DNA of 64,000 bases from Aliidiomarina iranensis (lineage in GTDB: Bacteria > Pseudomonadota > Gammaproteobacteria > Enterobacterales > Alteromonadaceae): the NCBI RefSeq assembly GCF_003987135.1, contig NZ_PIPJ01000004.1:62001-126000 (forward strand), written 5' to 3'. Made by a program: the position numbers and the translations under genes. The notes under the pieces are model-generated. The model was not told the origin of the DNA. It did not search any database and was given only the letters and a program-made list of their open reading frames with translations. Shown here one piece after another: positions 46,266 through 55,126 of the stretch; position 1 is the first letter of the stretch; each line of letters opens with the position of its first letter.

Positions 46266-46305
46266 AAAAAATGGCAGCAAGGTAAAAAACCTGCTGCCAT
46301 TTTTT
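46266..46305. terminator. Terminator between the CDGSH-GltS gene and a diguanylate cyclase gene
   Basis: 14-bp stem: AAAAAATGGCAGCA-type arm (46266-46279) pairs with TGCTGCCATTTTTT (46292-46305); usable in both directions between convergent genes. The 16-base sequence ATG(C/G)CAGCAAGGTAAA also occurs 30 bases upstream (46241-46256), suggesting partial duplication of the terminator arm. Confidence 0.9.
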
Positions 46306-46312
46306 CTGCACT

Positions 46313-47320
46313 CTAGGCAGTTAGCTGCGTGAGCGATTGCCCTTGTGATTTCGCCTGATACATTGCTTTATCGGCGGCCATCAGTAAATCATCACCTTTG
46401 GTAATATCCTCAACATGAATACCGATACTAAAAGCACATGATTGGATGGCCGTATTGGTTAGTTTGGTGAATTGTTTGCGCAAGCGTTCAGCCGCTTCCT
46501 CAGCAATTTTCACCGACCCATTCATAAATATCCAAAAGAATTCATCACCACCCATGCGCGCACAAATATCGCAGCTTCGGCTGGAAGCCCGCAGCGCTTT
46601 ACCAAAGGTAGCAAGCACTTGATCGCCTACTGCATGGCCATGCTCATCGTTTAATGGTTTGAAGTTATCGAGATCAATGGCAAGCACGGTTACCAAGCCC
46701 GATTCCGCTTCTTTCAATTCAGCCCATCTTTCAGAAAAGCCGCGGCGGTTCAACAACCCAGTAAGCAAATCGGTATTTGCTTTTTGCGATAGCATTTGGG
46801 TTTCTCGCTTCACTTTACGTAAGCTTTTTTGCGCTTTTTCATATCGCTCTGCTAGTTCTGTAATCGTTTGCCATTGCTCAATGTGCAAACTCACGGCTTC
46901 GGCCAGTAACTTTAATTGATACTTTGCGTTTTCCGGTAAGTGATGCTGTTTCGAACTCGCGGCGCACAAACTACCCACTATTTTTTGAGTACTGCGCACA
47001 GGCAGCGCAATGAAGGTTTGCATGCCTAATTCAGCACCCGCACTTTTGGGAAACTCCGCAGGCACATTTTCAGATACAATAGCATCGCTATTAAACAATA
47101 ACCGGCACATTGAATCCGACCAATTCACTTCTGAACCAGCCTGAATCTGAATATCACCATCGCCATCAACCCAAATTACCCGTTGAATTTGCTTCACTGG
47201 ATCAATGTAAGTAATAAATGTGGTTTCTAGGCCAGAAATTTGCCCAGCCAGTTTTAACAACGGCTGTATCGAGTTGTTCACTTGTATCGAAAATTCAGAA
47301 ACACTAACCGCTGATTCCAT
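46313..47320 (-). CDS. GAF-GGDEF diguanylate cyclase
   Basis: 335 residues from the ATG at 47320 (AAGGAA upstream), preferred over a TTG at 47371. N-terminal GAF domain (about 10-150: 'ISGLETTFITYIDPVKQIQRVIWVDGDG', 'TFIALPVRSTQKIVGSLCA'), coiled linker, GGDEF domain with 'DLDNFKPLNDEHGHAVGD', intact GGDEF active site and an RxxD inhibitory site (RSCD) five residues before it. Soluble c-di-GMP synthase responding to a small ligand or redox state. Confidence 0.93.
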   Translation of the reverse strand: MESAVSVSEFSIQVNNSIQPLLKLAGQISGLETTFITYIDPVKQIQRVIWVDGDGDIQIQAGSEVNWSDSMCRLLFNSDAIVSENVPAEFPKSAGAELGMQTFIALPVRSTQKIVGSLCAASSKQHHLPENAKYQLKLLAEAVSLHIEQWQTITELAERYEKAQKSLRKVKRETQMLSQKANTDLLTGLLNRRGFSERWAELKEAESGLVTVLAIDLDNFKPLNDEHGHAVGDQVLATFGKALRASSRSCDICARMGGDEFFWIFMNGSVKIAEEAAERLRKQFTKLTNTAIQSCAFSIGIHVEDITKGDDLLMAADKAMYQAKSQGQSLTQLTA

Positions 47321-47517
47321 TGCTTCGGTATTCCTTTTGTGTGTTGTTAACAACGCTCTTGTTGCACTCAACGTATAATATGTACTCTAAGTATAGTACA
47401 ACGGTTCACTTCCACATTTTTTTAGTAATTTATAAGATAGTAGCGATCCTTCTTGGCAAATTCCGGTAAAAGTATGGTACTCATATTTCGTAGATAACAA
47501 TTAACAAGGAAAAGCTC

Positions 47518-48384
47518 GTGCTTCAACGCCTCACATATCCAAAAACATTATTTGCCAGCTTAATTTTCTGTTGCTTCAGCATGAGCGCAGCGAGCGCCGA
47601 AACCAAGAGCTTTGGAGATTTACTAGAGCGTTCAAGCGCCTCGCCTGATTCCATTATTCGCTATGGTGCTGCGGAACCTCAGTTTATCGAATTGTATTTA
47701 ACACCAAGCAAAGCGCAAACTTTTGCTGGTGAAAAACCACCACTGGTTGCCTTTGTACACGGTGGCTGCTGGCTCAATAGTTTTAATATTAATCACACCC
47801 GCGGCTTAGCTTCTGGCTTGCGTAATGCTGGATTCTCCACCGCCTTAATTGAATACAGAAGGTTAGATGATGAAGGCGGCGGTTGGCCTAATACCTTAAG
47901 TGATATAGAGCGCGCGGTTAGCTCATTGGCGGCAAAATCAAATAGTGGTTACAACCCAGAAAACATCATCTTAATGGGGCACAGTGCCGGCGGCCATTTA
48001 GCCTTATTGGCGAGCCAGCCCGAGCGTGCTTTGCCAATTACAGCGGTAGTGGGTTTAGCTGCAATTACCGATATTGAGCGCTATGCCGAGGGCGAGAGTG
48101 GTTGTGAACAAGCGGCGGCGCGTTTTCTGGCCACCGCACCTGAGCAAACACAAACCATGAACCCTGTTAAGCAAAAGCGCCATGAAAACGTGACACTTTT
48201 CCTTGGTGGCGCCGATACCATCGTTGCTGCTGAGCAAGGCGAGCTGCCGAACGCCCAAGTAATTCACCTTGAGAATACTGGCCATTTCGATTTGGTGCAC
48301 CCAGATACAGCCGCTTTTGCTCGGGTTTTAGAGGTGTTAGAGCAACTCAACACTACCCATTCACTAGCGCCCGCAGCGCCTTAG
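47518..48384 (+). CDS. Exported alpha/beta hydrolase, possible arylformamidase-like enzyme
   Basis: 288 residues, GTG start with AAGGAAAA upstream. A signal peptide (about 10-27, ending SAASAE) implies periplasmic location. Hydrolase fold with oxyanion motif HGG (81-83), nucleophile Ser156 in GHSAGGH, Asp233 and His256. The HGG...GHSAGG layout is that of the BD-FAE/kynurenine formamidase group. It lies 61 bases before kynureninase, so N-formylkynurenine hydrolysis is a reasonable hypothesis, but the signal peptide would place it in a different compartment from the usual cytoplasmic pathway. Confidence 0.85.
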   Translation: MLQRLTYPKTLFASLIFCCFSMSAASAETKSFGDLLERSSASPDSIIRYGAAEPQFIELYLTPSKAQTFAGEKPPLVAFVHGGCWLNSFNINHTRGLASGLRNAGFSTALIEYRRLDDEGGGWPNTLSDIERAVSSLAAKSNSGYNPENIILMGHSAGGHLALLASQPERALPITAVVGLAAITDIERYAEGESGCEQAAARFLATAPEQTQTMNPVKQKRHENVTLFLGGADTIVAAEQGELPNAQVIHLENTGHFDLVHPDTAAFARVLEVLEQLNTTHSLAPAAP

Positions 48385-48445
48385 AAGCTTCACGCGGATT
48401 AAGCAGCTTCAAGCGGCCGATAACGAATAAACACAAGGAACACTC

Positions 48446-49699
48446 ATGCCACGCTCATTGCAAACACCAACAGCCCACGAAAAAGATATTCACGACCCAC
48501 TCGCTACCTTACGCACCAAGTTTCATATCCCTGCCGATACCATTTACTTTGATGGTAACTCGCTGGGTTTATTAAGCGAAACGGTGCAAACGCGTGTTGC
48601 TGATACCATGGCCGAACAATGGGGTAACGATGTGATTACCAGTTGGAATAAGCACAACTGGATTAACTTACCGCTCACCGTTGGCGATAAAATTGCGCGT
48701 TTAATTGGCGCTCCCGAGGGCACTACGCTGTGTTGTGATTCCACCTCTCTTAACCTGTTTAAGGTATTATGTGCGGCGTTGGATATTAATCACGGGCGCA
48801 CAGAAGTGCTTTCTACCGAAGATAACTTTCCTACTGATTTATATATGGTTCAGGGGTTGCAGCAACTTTTAGGTGAACGCTGCACCCTGCGCTTAGTGCC
48901 GGAACAGGAATTGTTAGCCGCCATCAATGAAAATACCGCCGCCGTGTTAGCCACCGAAGTGAATTTCCGTACTGGCCGGAAATTGCCGCTTGCTGAACTC
49001 AGCGCCAAAGCGAAAGCACAAGGCGCGCTCACCATCGTTGATTTAGCGCACAGTGCCGGCGCCTTTCCGGTTGCGCTATTGCAACACGATATCGATTTTG
49101 CCATTGGCTGCACCTACAAGTATTTAAACGCAGGCCCGGGTGCGCCAGCGTTCTTGTATGTGGCGCCGAAACACTTGGAATCAAGCCGCAAACCCATGCA
49201 GCCCTTATTTGGCTGGCTTGGCCACGCCGAACCTTTCGCCTTTTCAGTGGATTACGCGCCAGCAAAAGGCATTCGCCAATTTCTCACCGGCACGCCGCCC
49301 ATATTGGCATTAGCCGCGGTTGATGCAGCATTAGATATTTTTGCAGATATCGATATGGCTGATATTCGTAAAAAATCGATTGGTTTAAGTGAATATTGGT
49401 TGGCTTGTATGGCCGATGAGGGTTTGCTTGAAATTATGCCAAGTATTTCACCAGATAAAGCTGAAGAGCGCGGCAGCCAACTAGCCTTTGAGCACGAGCA
49501 TGCTTATGCCATCTGCCAAGCGCTCATCGCCGAGGGCATCATTGCCGATTTCCGTGCCCCGAACTATCTGCGTATCGGCTTCTCAGCTTTATACAACACC
49601 TATGGCGAAGTGCAGCAGGCGGTGAGTTCACTTGCTACTATCATGCATGAGCGCCGTTATGAAAACGAGGCCTTTCAGCAGCGTAATACCGTTACCTAG
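48446..49699 (+). CDS. kynU: Kynureninase
   Basis: 417 residues. PLP fold type I: 'IYFDGNSLGLLSE', 'LCCDSTSLNLFKVLCAAL', 'VDLAHSAGAFPVALLQHDIDFAIGCTYKYLNAGPGAPAFLYV' with the PLP-binding Lys225, and 'KPLFGWLGH'-like C-domain entry. It cleaves kynurenine to anthranilate and alanine in tryptophan breakdown. Tryptophan 2,3-dioxygenase is not in the window. AAGGAA lies before the ATG. Confidence 0.95.
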   Translation: MPRSLQTPTAHEKDIHDPLATLRTKFHIPADTIYFDGNSLGLLSETVQTRVADTMAEQWGNDVITSWNKHNWINLPLTVGDKIARLIGAPEGTTLCCDSTSLNLFKVLCAALDINHGRTEVLSTEDNFPTDLYMVQGLQQLLGERCTLRLVPEQELLAAINENTAAVLATEVNFRTGRKLPLAELSAKAKAQGALTIVDLAHSAGAFPVALLQHDIDFAIGCTYKYLNAGPGAPAFLYVAPKHLESSRKPMQPLFGWLGHAEPFAFSVDYAPAKGIRQFLTGTPPILALAAVDAALDIFADIDMADIRKKSIGLSEYWLACMADEGLLEIMPSISPDKAEERGSQLAFEHEHAYAICQALIAEGIIADFRAPNYLRIGFSALYNTYGEVQQAVSSLATIMHERRYENEAFQQRNTVT

Positions 49700-49706
49700 A
49701 ATAAGT

Positions 49707-49767
49707 TAAGCAACGTGGGCTAAACAACGTGGGTTAAACAATGTGCACTAAACAATGTGCGCTAAGC
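49707..49767 (+). repeat. Four 14-bp tandem repeats, each starting with TAA
   Basis: TAAGCAACGTGGGC, TAAACAACGTGGGT, TAAACAATGTGCAC, TAAACAATGTGCGC, then TAAGC. The array begins 8 bases after the kynU stop. The 14-base period shifts TAA through all three frames. Confidence 0.92.
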
Positions 49768-49775
49768 CCGAATAC

Positions 49776-49803
49776 AAAAAAGCCGCGCTAGTGCGCGGCT
49801 TTC
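49776..49803. terminator. Terminator between kynU and the DUF5666 gene
   Basis: AGCCGCGC (49781-49788) / GCGCGGCT (49793-49800), 4-base loop, flanked by A5 and TTTCT; serves convergent genes. Confidence 0.92.
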
Positions 49804-49819
49804 TCAATTTTACAGATGG

Positions 49820-51556
49820 TTAATCGTCGTTATCGTCGTCATCAGTTTCAAGTTCGGCTTCTAAAACCATAATGTAGCTGTTATCTCGCCACACACCTTC
49901 AACTTCAATCACGCTGCCAACGCTCAGTGCCGCGATGAACTCTTCAACCGTTACTTCTTGATCATTAATCTCAAGGTCGCTTTGGTCGTTGAATCGCAAT
50001 TCATTACCCACAACAAACACTGAGTTGCCTTCGATAGCTTCAACACTACCTTCGAATTCTACTCTGCCAAGGTTGTCATCGTTACCATCACTCGGCATTT
50101 CAATTTCTACTTCTTTTGCAACTAACACACCTGATTCATACTCACCTTCAACTTCAACGAGTACAACATTTTCCTCGTCTATCAAGGTTAAGAATTCCTC
50201 TAAGGTAATGCGGTCTTCTTCGGTGTCAAAGTGCGTTCCTTCAGTGAAGGTTACTGCAACACCCGCTACAAACATGCCAGTTTCAGTAACATCACGAGCA
50301 ACGCCTTTCACTTCACCTTCAAAGTCGTCTTCATCAATGCGTTCAACCTTCAATGCAATGAACTCACCGGCGTCGTTTGTGGCTGCAGCCACTTCAAGCC
50401 AATCATTCACTTGTATTTTATCGAAGTTGAACTGGCGATCATCAAGCTCAGAATCATCTTCATAACGCGTGTTCTGATTTACCGTAAACACCAAACCATT
50501 TACCGTAAAGCTTCGTGCATCAGTATTTATATCGGTTACTTGCCCTTCGGTTTTGGTATCCGATTTCTGTGCCTTAAACTCAACTTCTTCGGCAACTAGC
50601 TGGCCATCTACATATTCGCCCTCTACTTTAACAATAACGCCATTGGCTAAGGTTTCAATGGTGCCATCATCAAACTCAGTTGCATCGTTCACCACTACCG
50701 TGAAGCGATTCAGCCGGAAGGTACCTGCTTCTGCATCGTAATCTCTCACAATGCCCGCAGCTTTTACCTCATCAATATCGGCATCGATATCGTTATCGTT
50801 TTTATTTTCAATACTCTCTGCCACAAGCGTTTGGGTATCGCCATCAAAATCAGTGCCTTCTACTTTTACAAAGAAGCCATCGATAAGATCACTTGCGCTC
50901 ATATCATCAAACAAGGCCGTATTGTAATCAATGGTTAAACCATTAATAACAAAGGTACCCGCTTCCGTATCAAGTGAGGCAACTTCGCCTCTAACCTTAA
51001 TTTCTTGATCATCTTCTAATTCGATCAGCGTTGCGTAAAAATCACCATCCTGATCTTGATAACCACTTACTTCAATAAAATCATTTACCGAGAGCATATC
51101 GATATTAGTGTCATCAAATTTGGTCAGATCGTCATACACGATGCGCTGGCCAAGCACGGTAATTACCTGGGTGCTTTTGTCAATAAAACTAATTGGCCCC
51201 TGCAAATGCTCTTCATATGAAATTTCAGATGCTTCAGGGTCTTCACCATCGTCGGAGCTTGAAGCCGAAACTTTTACAACCATGCCCACTTTAAGCTGGG
51301 CCTCATCGGCAGCAGGAACACCCGCAATTGAAATGACCGCATTCTCAGAACGATAGCGTTGGCCGTTTACATAAACGCTGCCAAAACCAGTAATAACACC
51401 TTCCGATATCACCGTTGTTGTAGCTACAGGATCACCGCCGCCACCACCACTCCCAGTATCAGGATTTGGGGTTGATGTTTCACTTGATGAGCCACCACCA
51501 CAAGCACTCAAGGCTGCAGCTAAAGCGAGCGTAATAAGGGGTTTTACATAACGCAT
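49820..51556 (-). CDS. Lipoprotein with about seven DUF5666 repeats
   Basis: 578 residues. Lipobox LSAC (Cys19) followed by a Gly/Ser-rich linker, then seven units of about 65-80 residues. Each begins like '(R/E)G.V...D...(G/S)F.V.G' and closes with a 'V.VEGEY..G.LVAKEVE' strand, the DUF5666 OB-like pattern. Very acidic overall, ending in a run of Asp. Probably outer-membrane attached; metal or salt-dependent structure is possible given the acidity (inference). Function of DUF5666 is unknown. Confidence 0.88.
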   Translation of the reverse strand: MRYVKPLITLALAAALSACGGGSSSETSTPNPDTGSGGGGGDPVATTTVISEGVITGFGSVYVNGQRYRSENAVISIAGVPAADEAQLKVGMVVKVSASSSDDGEDPEASEISYEEHLQGPISFIDKSTQVITVLGQRIVYDDLTKFDDTNIDMLSVNDFIEVSGYQDQDGDFYATLIELEDDQEIKVRGEVASLDTEAGTFVINGLTIDYNTALFDDMSASDLIDGFFVKVEGTDFDGDTQTLVAESIENKNDNDIDADIDEVKAAGIVRDYDAEAGTFRLNRFTVVVNDATEFDDGTIETLANGVIVKVEGEYVDGQLVAEEVEFKAQKSDTKTEGQVTDINTDARSFTVNGLVFTVNQNTRYEDDSELDDRQFNFDKIQVNDWLEVAAATNDAGEFIALKVERIDEDDFEGEVKGVARDVTETGMFVAGVAVTFTEGTHFDTEEDRITLEEFLTLIDEENVVLVEVEGEYESGVLVAKEVEIEMPSDGNDDNLGRVEFEGSVEAIEGNSVFVVGNELRFNDQSDLEINDQEVTVEEFIAALSVGSVIEVEGVWRDNSYIMVLEAELETDDDDNDD

Positions 51557-51736
51557 ACGATACTACCTCGTGTTAAATCAGTTAATCTGTAACCATGCAG
51601 GGGAAATTACTATACTTCGCGTAGATATTCTAAATCGAAGAATAAATCAGCTCATTAGGAAAATCTAATATTAATCTTCTCTTAACATGATATTTACAGA
51701 ATGTAATACGCCTACACAAACAAACCGGGGCTTCAT

Positions 51737-51931
51737 TTATTCATCATCGGTACGAGCATGCACCTCGAACACACCTTCCATGGTTTCATGAACTGTTAGC
51801 TCAATGGGTTGGCAGCAGATTTGGCAATCTACAATTTGCGCCTGGCCAACATCGTTGGCAGCATCGATTTCCAATGCGTTCGGCGCCATGCAATACGGGC
51901 AAGAAAATTCAGATTCATAACTTAAACTCAT
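51737..51931 (-). CDS. CPXCG-motif cysteine-rich protein
   Basis: 64 residues. Two Cys pairs (CPYC, residues 11-14; CQICC, 36-40) form a probable zinc ribbon; acidic C-terminus. Matches the small CPXCG family of gammaproteobacteria, of unknown function. Preceded by a ribosome-binding site (GGAG) on the minus strand. Confidence 0.9.
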   Translation of the reverse strand: MSLSYESEFSCPYCMAPNALEIDAANDVGQAQIVDCQICCQPIELTVHETMEGVFEVHARTDDE

Positions 51932-52051
51932 GATACAACTCCGCTGTTTTATTCGTATGTAACTATAGCAGGCATTAAAGCCACGGTAGTTTCTGGGAAT
52001 TTTTTAATGCTCCTGTGGTCTTTACGTTAATCCATAAAATGAGGCGCACAC

Positions 52052-52747
52052 ATGAGTAGTAAAAATTTATTGAACCAGTTGTTGCAATCGGGAAGCCAGT
52101 TTTTAGGAAACTCGGGAGGTTCAGGCCAAACTGCAAGCCCCGAGCCGAAAAAAGCCGGTGGCTTTATGAATAGTTTTGGCGGTGGTGCCGTTACTGGTGG
52201 CGCTCTAGGTTTACTTCTTGGTAGTAAGAAAGGCCGAAAAATCGGCGGCTCAGCACTTAAGTATGGTGGTATTGCCGCATTAGGTGTTGTTGCTTACAAG
52301 GCCTATAACAATTACCAGCAAAATAACCGATCGGCACCACAAAATACCCCACAAACCATTGATCGTGTGCCAGAGCCGGAAGTTGAAATTCATAGCCAAG
52401 CGATTTTAAGTGCCATTATTGCTGCAGCAAAAGCCGATGGCCACATCGATCAACGGGAACAACAGCTGATTGATGATGAGTTAGCCAAACTTAATAATGA
52501 TCAGGCAGCACAAAACTGGTTTCACGCCGAACTAGGTAAACCTCTTGATCCTGCCGAAGTAGCGAAAGCCGCTTCTACACCAGAAATCGCTGCCGAAATG
52601 TACCTTGCCAGCGTATTTGTGGTTGATCAACAAAACTTCATGGAGCGTAGTTACTTGCAAGAATTAGCGCGGCAATTGAATTTGCCGGAAAACCTCAAGC
52701 AAGAATTGGATACACAAGCGCAAGCTGCAATTGGTTCAGCTCAGTAG
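52052..52747 (+). CDS. YebE/DUF533-family TerB-like protein
   Basis: 231 residues. N-terminal Gly-rich hydrophobic segment ('GGGAVTGGALGLLLGSKKGRKIGGSALKYGGIAALGVVAYKAY'), then a TerB-like helical domain ('AILSAIIAAAKADGHIDQREQQLIDDEL') and DUF533 C-terminus. An inner-membrane-associated protein; E. coli YebE is induced by envelope stress. Role otherwise unknown. Confidence 0.9.
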   Translation: MSSKNLLNQLLQSGSQFLGNSGGSGQTASPEPKKAGGFMNSFGGGAVTGGALGLLLGSKKGRKIGGSALKYGGIAALGVVAYKAYNNYQQNNRSAPQNTPQTIDRVPEPEVEIHSQAILSAIIAAAKADGHIDQREQQLIDDELAKLNNDQAAQNWFHAELGKPLDPAEVAKAASTPEIAAEMYLASVFVVDQQNFMERSYLQELARQLNLPENLKQELDTQAQAAIGSAQ

Positions 52748-52823
52748 TAAACCACTGAAATTTGGCAACGATGCGTGTTGATTTAACACAAGAGAGCACG
52801 CTCAAAAATACGGAACATTTAAC

Positions 52824-54431
52824 ATGTATCAACGAAAGCTCATCGTTGCCTTTAGTGTTTTTCTACTACTCGCCATTGCGGAAGCAATTGCCGTGTATTG
52901 GGCCTTCCAAACAACCGCTTATCACACTGAACGCAGCCGCGCGGCACAGCAAATGCTCACCCACATGGTGCAGTTCCGTGCCGAAGCGAAACGCCTACAA
53001 ATATGGCTAGCCAATTCCATTATTGCCAATCATGATGAAACCTACCCGCAAGATGAATTGTTCGAACGAATGAGTGTTCAGCTCAGAGAAATAGAACAAC
53101 TCAACGAGAATGTTTTTCTGAACTCACGCTACGATTCTGATACTGCATTTGCACTACGAGTAAATGAAAAATCGGAAAATCTACGTGAGAAAATTTCAGC
53201 GTTAAAAGAAACACTACAAGAACGCGAAGCCACATCGATGCAAACCGATAGCGAGCGCTGGCAAACGTTGGTGGCGCTCGTAGATGAATATGCAGGCTTT
53301 GATATTTCCAGTTTGGTGAGCGAATCTATTAATTTGCACACGGAAAAAAGCGTTGAAGCTGAACAAGATGCTAAAGCTATAAATAACCTGCTTGATTTGA
53401 ATTTGATTTTGTTTTCAGTGATTAGCTTGTTGCTGTTTTTCGGCCTCAGTTGGTATTTAACTCGCCATTTTAGCGCCTCGGTAAAACAGCTAACCGAGGG
53501 CACCGAACGCATTGAAGCCGGAAATTTTGATCAACCCATTCCAGAACAAGGCTCACGAGAATTTGCCCAATTAGCTCAAAGTTTCAATAAAATGGCGAAT
53601 AGCTTATTGCACCTACTTCGCGAACAAAAAACACTGCAAAACGCCACAGAAGATAAAGTTATTGAGCGCACAGCTCAACTGCAACACGTGGTAAATCAGC
53701 TGCATGAAGCTGAAGAGCGGCAAAAAGGTTTTATTAGTGAAATCACACACGAATTAAGAACACCCACTACAATTATTTTGGGTGAATCAGAACTTGCCCT
53801 TCGCGGCGGCCAAAGCACTGAGAACCGAGCTAGTTTTGAACGCATTCTCGATTGCTGCCACACCCTACGCTCGCGCATTGATGATTTAATAATGCTCAGT
53901 AAGGGCCAGCACGCCTTAGTTTCGGTAACTTTACAGCAAACGTCGGTTGCCGCTGTTTACCAACAACTCGTTGCGCAAGTTTTATTACAAACCGCGCATC
54001 ATCAGGTAAGCCTTGATTACGCCAGGCAAGCACCACCGCCACCTGCTCATCTTCACAACACTTTTTTACTGGTGGATAATGCTAAACTCGATCTTGCGTT
54101 TCGCATTCTTATCGAAAATGCCATTCAATATCAGGAAAATGATTTATACCTGGGCTTGCGGTGTGAATGGCAGAACACGGCGGTGAAGTTGCAAGTTATC
54201 GATCGTGGTATTGGCTTAAATGAAGCCGATAAAACCTGTTTATTTACTCGCCATCAGCGGGGAGCCAAAGCCATGGAACTTCGCCCGAATGGGTTGGGGC
54301 TTGGTTTGTGTATTGCCAAAAGCATTATTGATGCCCACGATGGTACATTAACGTTAGAGGCCAACGAGCCGCGTGGCGTTATTGCACAAATTAGCCTACC
54401 GTTGTTTGATAACGAGAGTAGTGAAACGTGA
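52824..54431 (+). CDS. Sensor histidine kinase with HAMP domain
   Basis: 535 residues. Two transmembrane helices (about 8-28 and 190-213) enclose a helical periplasmic four-helix-bundle-like sensor; HAMP (about 213-268), HisKA with His309 in 'ITHELRTPTTII', and HATPase ('ILIENAIQYQ', 'DRGIGL', 'GLGLGLCIAKSII'). It overlaps the regulator gene by 4 bases. The sensor has no recognised ligand domain. Confidence 0.93.
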   Translation: MYQRKLIVAFSVFLLLAIAEAIAVYWAFQTTAYHTERSRAAQQMLTHMVQFRAEAKRLQIWLANSIIANHDETYPQDELFERMSVQLREIEQLNENVFLNSRYDSDTAFALRVNEKSENLREKISALKETLQEREATSMQTDSERWQTLVALVDEYAGFDISSLVSESINLHTEKSVEAEQDAKAINNLLDLNLILFSVISLLLFFGLSWYLTRHFSASVKQLTEGTERIEAGNFDQPIPEQGSREFAQLAQSFNKMANSLLHLLREQKTLQNATEDKVIERTAQLQHVVNQLHEAEERQKGFISEITHELRTPTTIILGESELALRGGQSTENRASFERILDCCHTLRSRIDDLIMLSKGQHALVSVTLQQTSVAAVYQQLVAQVLLQTAHHQVSLDYARQAPPPPAHLHNTFLLVDNAKLDLAFRILIENAIQYQENDLYLGLRCEWQNTAVKLQVIDRGIGLNEADKTCLFTRHQRGAKAMELRPNGLGLGLCIAKSIIDAHDGTLTLEANEPRGVIAQISLPLFDNESSET

Positions 54432-55111
54432 AAATTTTAATCGTTGAAGACGACCAAAAGTTAGCAGATTTTCTAACGCGTGGCCTTGCTTCGGAGGGTT
54501 ATGCTACCGATACCGTGAGCAGCATTCACGATGCCTTGAGTTATGTGCGGGCGGTGAAGCCCGAATTCGTGATTCTCGATCGCCTCCTAGAAGATGGTGA
54601 TGGCTTGCAAGTGTGCAAAGGCATTCGCCACTTACGAATACCTTGTAAGATATTAATGCTATCAGCCCTTTCTGATGTAGATGATAGGGTTCAGGGGCTG
54701 CGCAGCGGCGCTGATGATTATCTTGGTAAGCCTTTTCATCTTGAAGAGCTTTTAGCCCGAATTTCGGCCCTTACACAACGCCACCACGCAACCTATACCG
54801 CTAACGAACTGCAAGTAGGCGACCTTTTATTGGATCTGGATCGGCTCGAATTGAAGCGAGGCGATACGCTAATTGAGTTAACCGCCAAAGAATTGAAAAT
54901 AATTGAAATGCTCATGCGTAATCCGGGCCGAGTAATGAGCCGGGAGCGGATTTTGAATCATGTGTGGGGAATTCTTGAAGATCCAGCCACCAATATAGTG
55001 GATGTTTACATGGCGCGGTTGCGCCGAAAAATTGATGATGAATTTGCTGTGAAACTATTAAAAACAAGGCGTGGTTTGGGCTACGTACTCGATATGAAAG
55101 CGGCGGAATAA
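54428..55111 (+). CDS. OmpR/PhoB-family response regulator
   Basis: 227 residues, GTG start overlapping the kinase stop (GTGA). Receiver domain with VEDD, phospho-acceptor Asp51 ('FVILDRLLEDGDG'), 'LMLSALSDVDDRVQGLRSGADDYLGKPF', then a winged helix ('ELTAKELKIIEMLMRNPGRVMSRERILNHVWG', 'RLRRKID', 'TRRGLGYVL'). The loop between strand 3 and helix 3 lacks the usual Pro. Partner of the kinase just upstream. Confidence 0.94.
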   Translation: MKILIVEDDQKLADFLTRGLASEGYATDTVSSIHDALSYVRAVKPEFVILDRLLEDGDGLQVCKGIRHLRIPCKILMLSALSDVDDRVQGLRSGADDYLGKPFHLEELLARISALTQRHHATYTANELQVGDLLLDLDRLELKRGDTLIELTAKELKIIEMLMRNPGRVMSRERILNHVWGILEDPATNIVDVYMARLRRKIDDEFAVKLLKTRRGLGYVLDMKAAE

Positions 55112-55119
55112 CCGCCGCT
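55099..55119. other. Hairpin with the regulator stop codon in its loop
   Basis: AGCGGCGG (55099-55106) / CCGCCGCT (55112-55119), loop AATAA carrying the TAA stop codon. It lies between convergent genes without a T-tract, so its use as a terminator is uncertain. Confidence 0.5.
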
Positions 55120-55126
55120 CCTGTAA

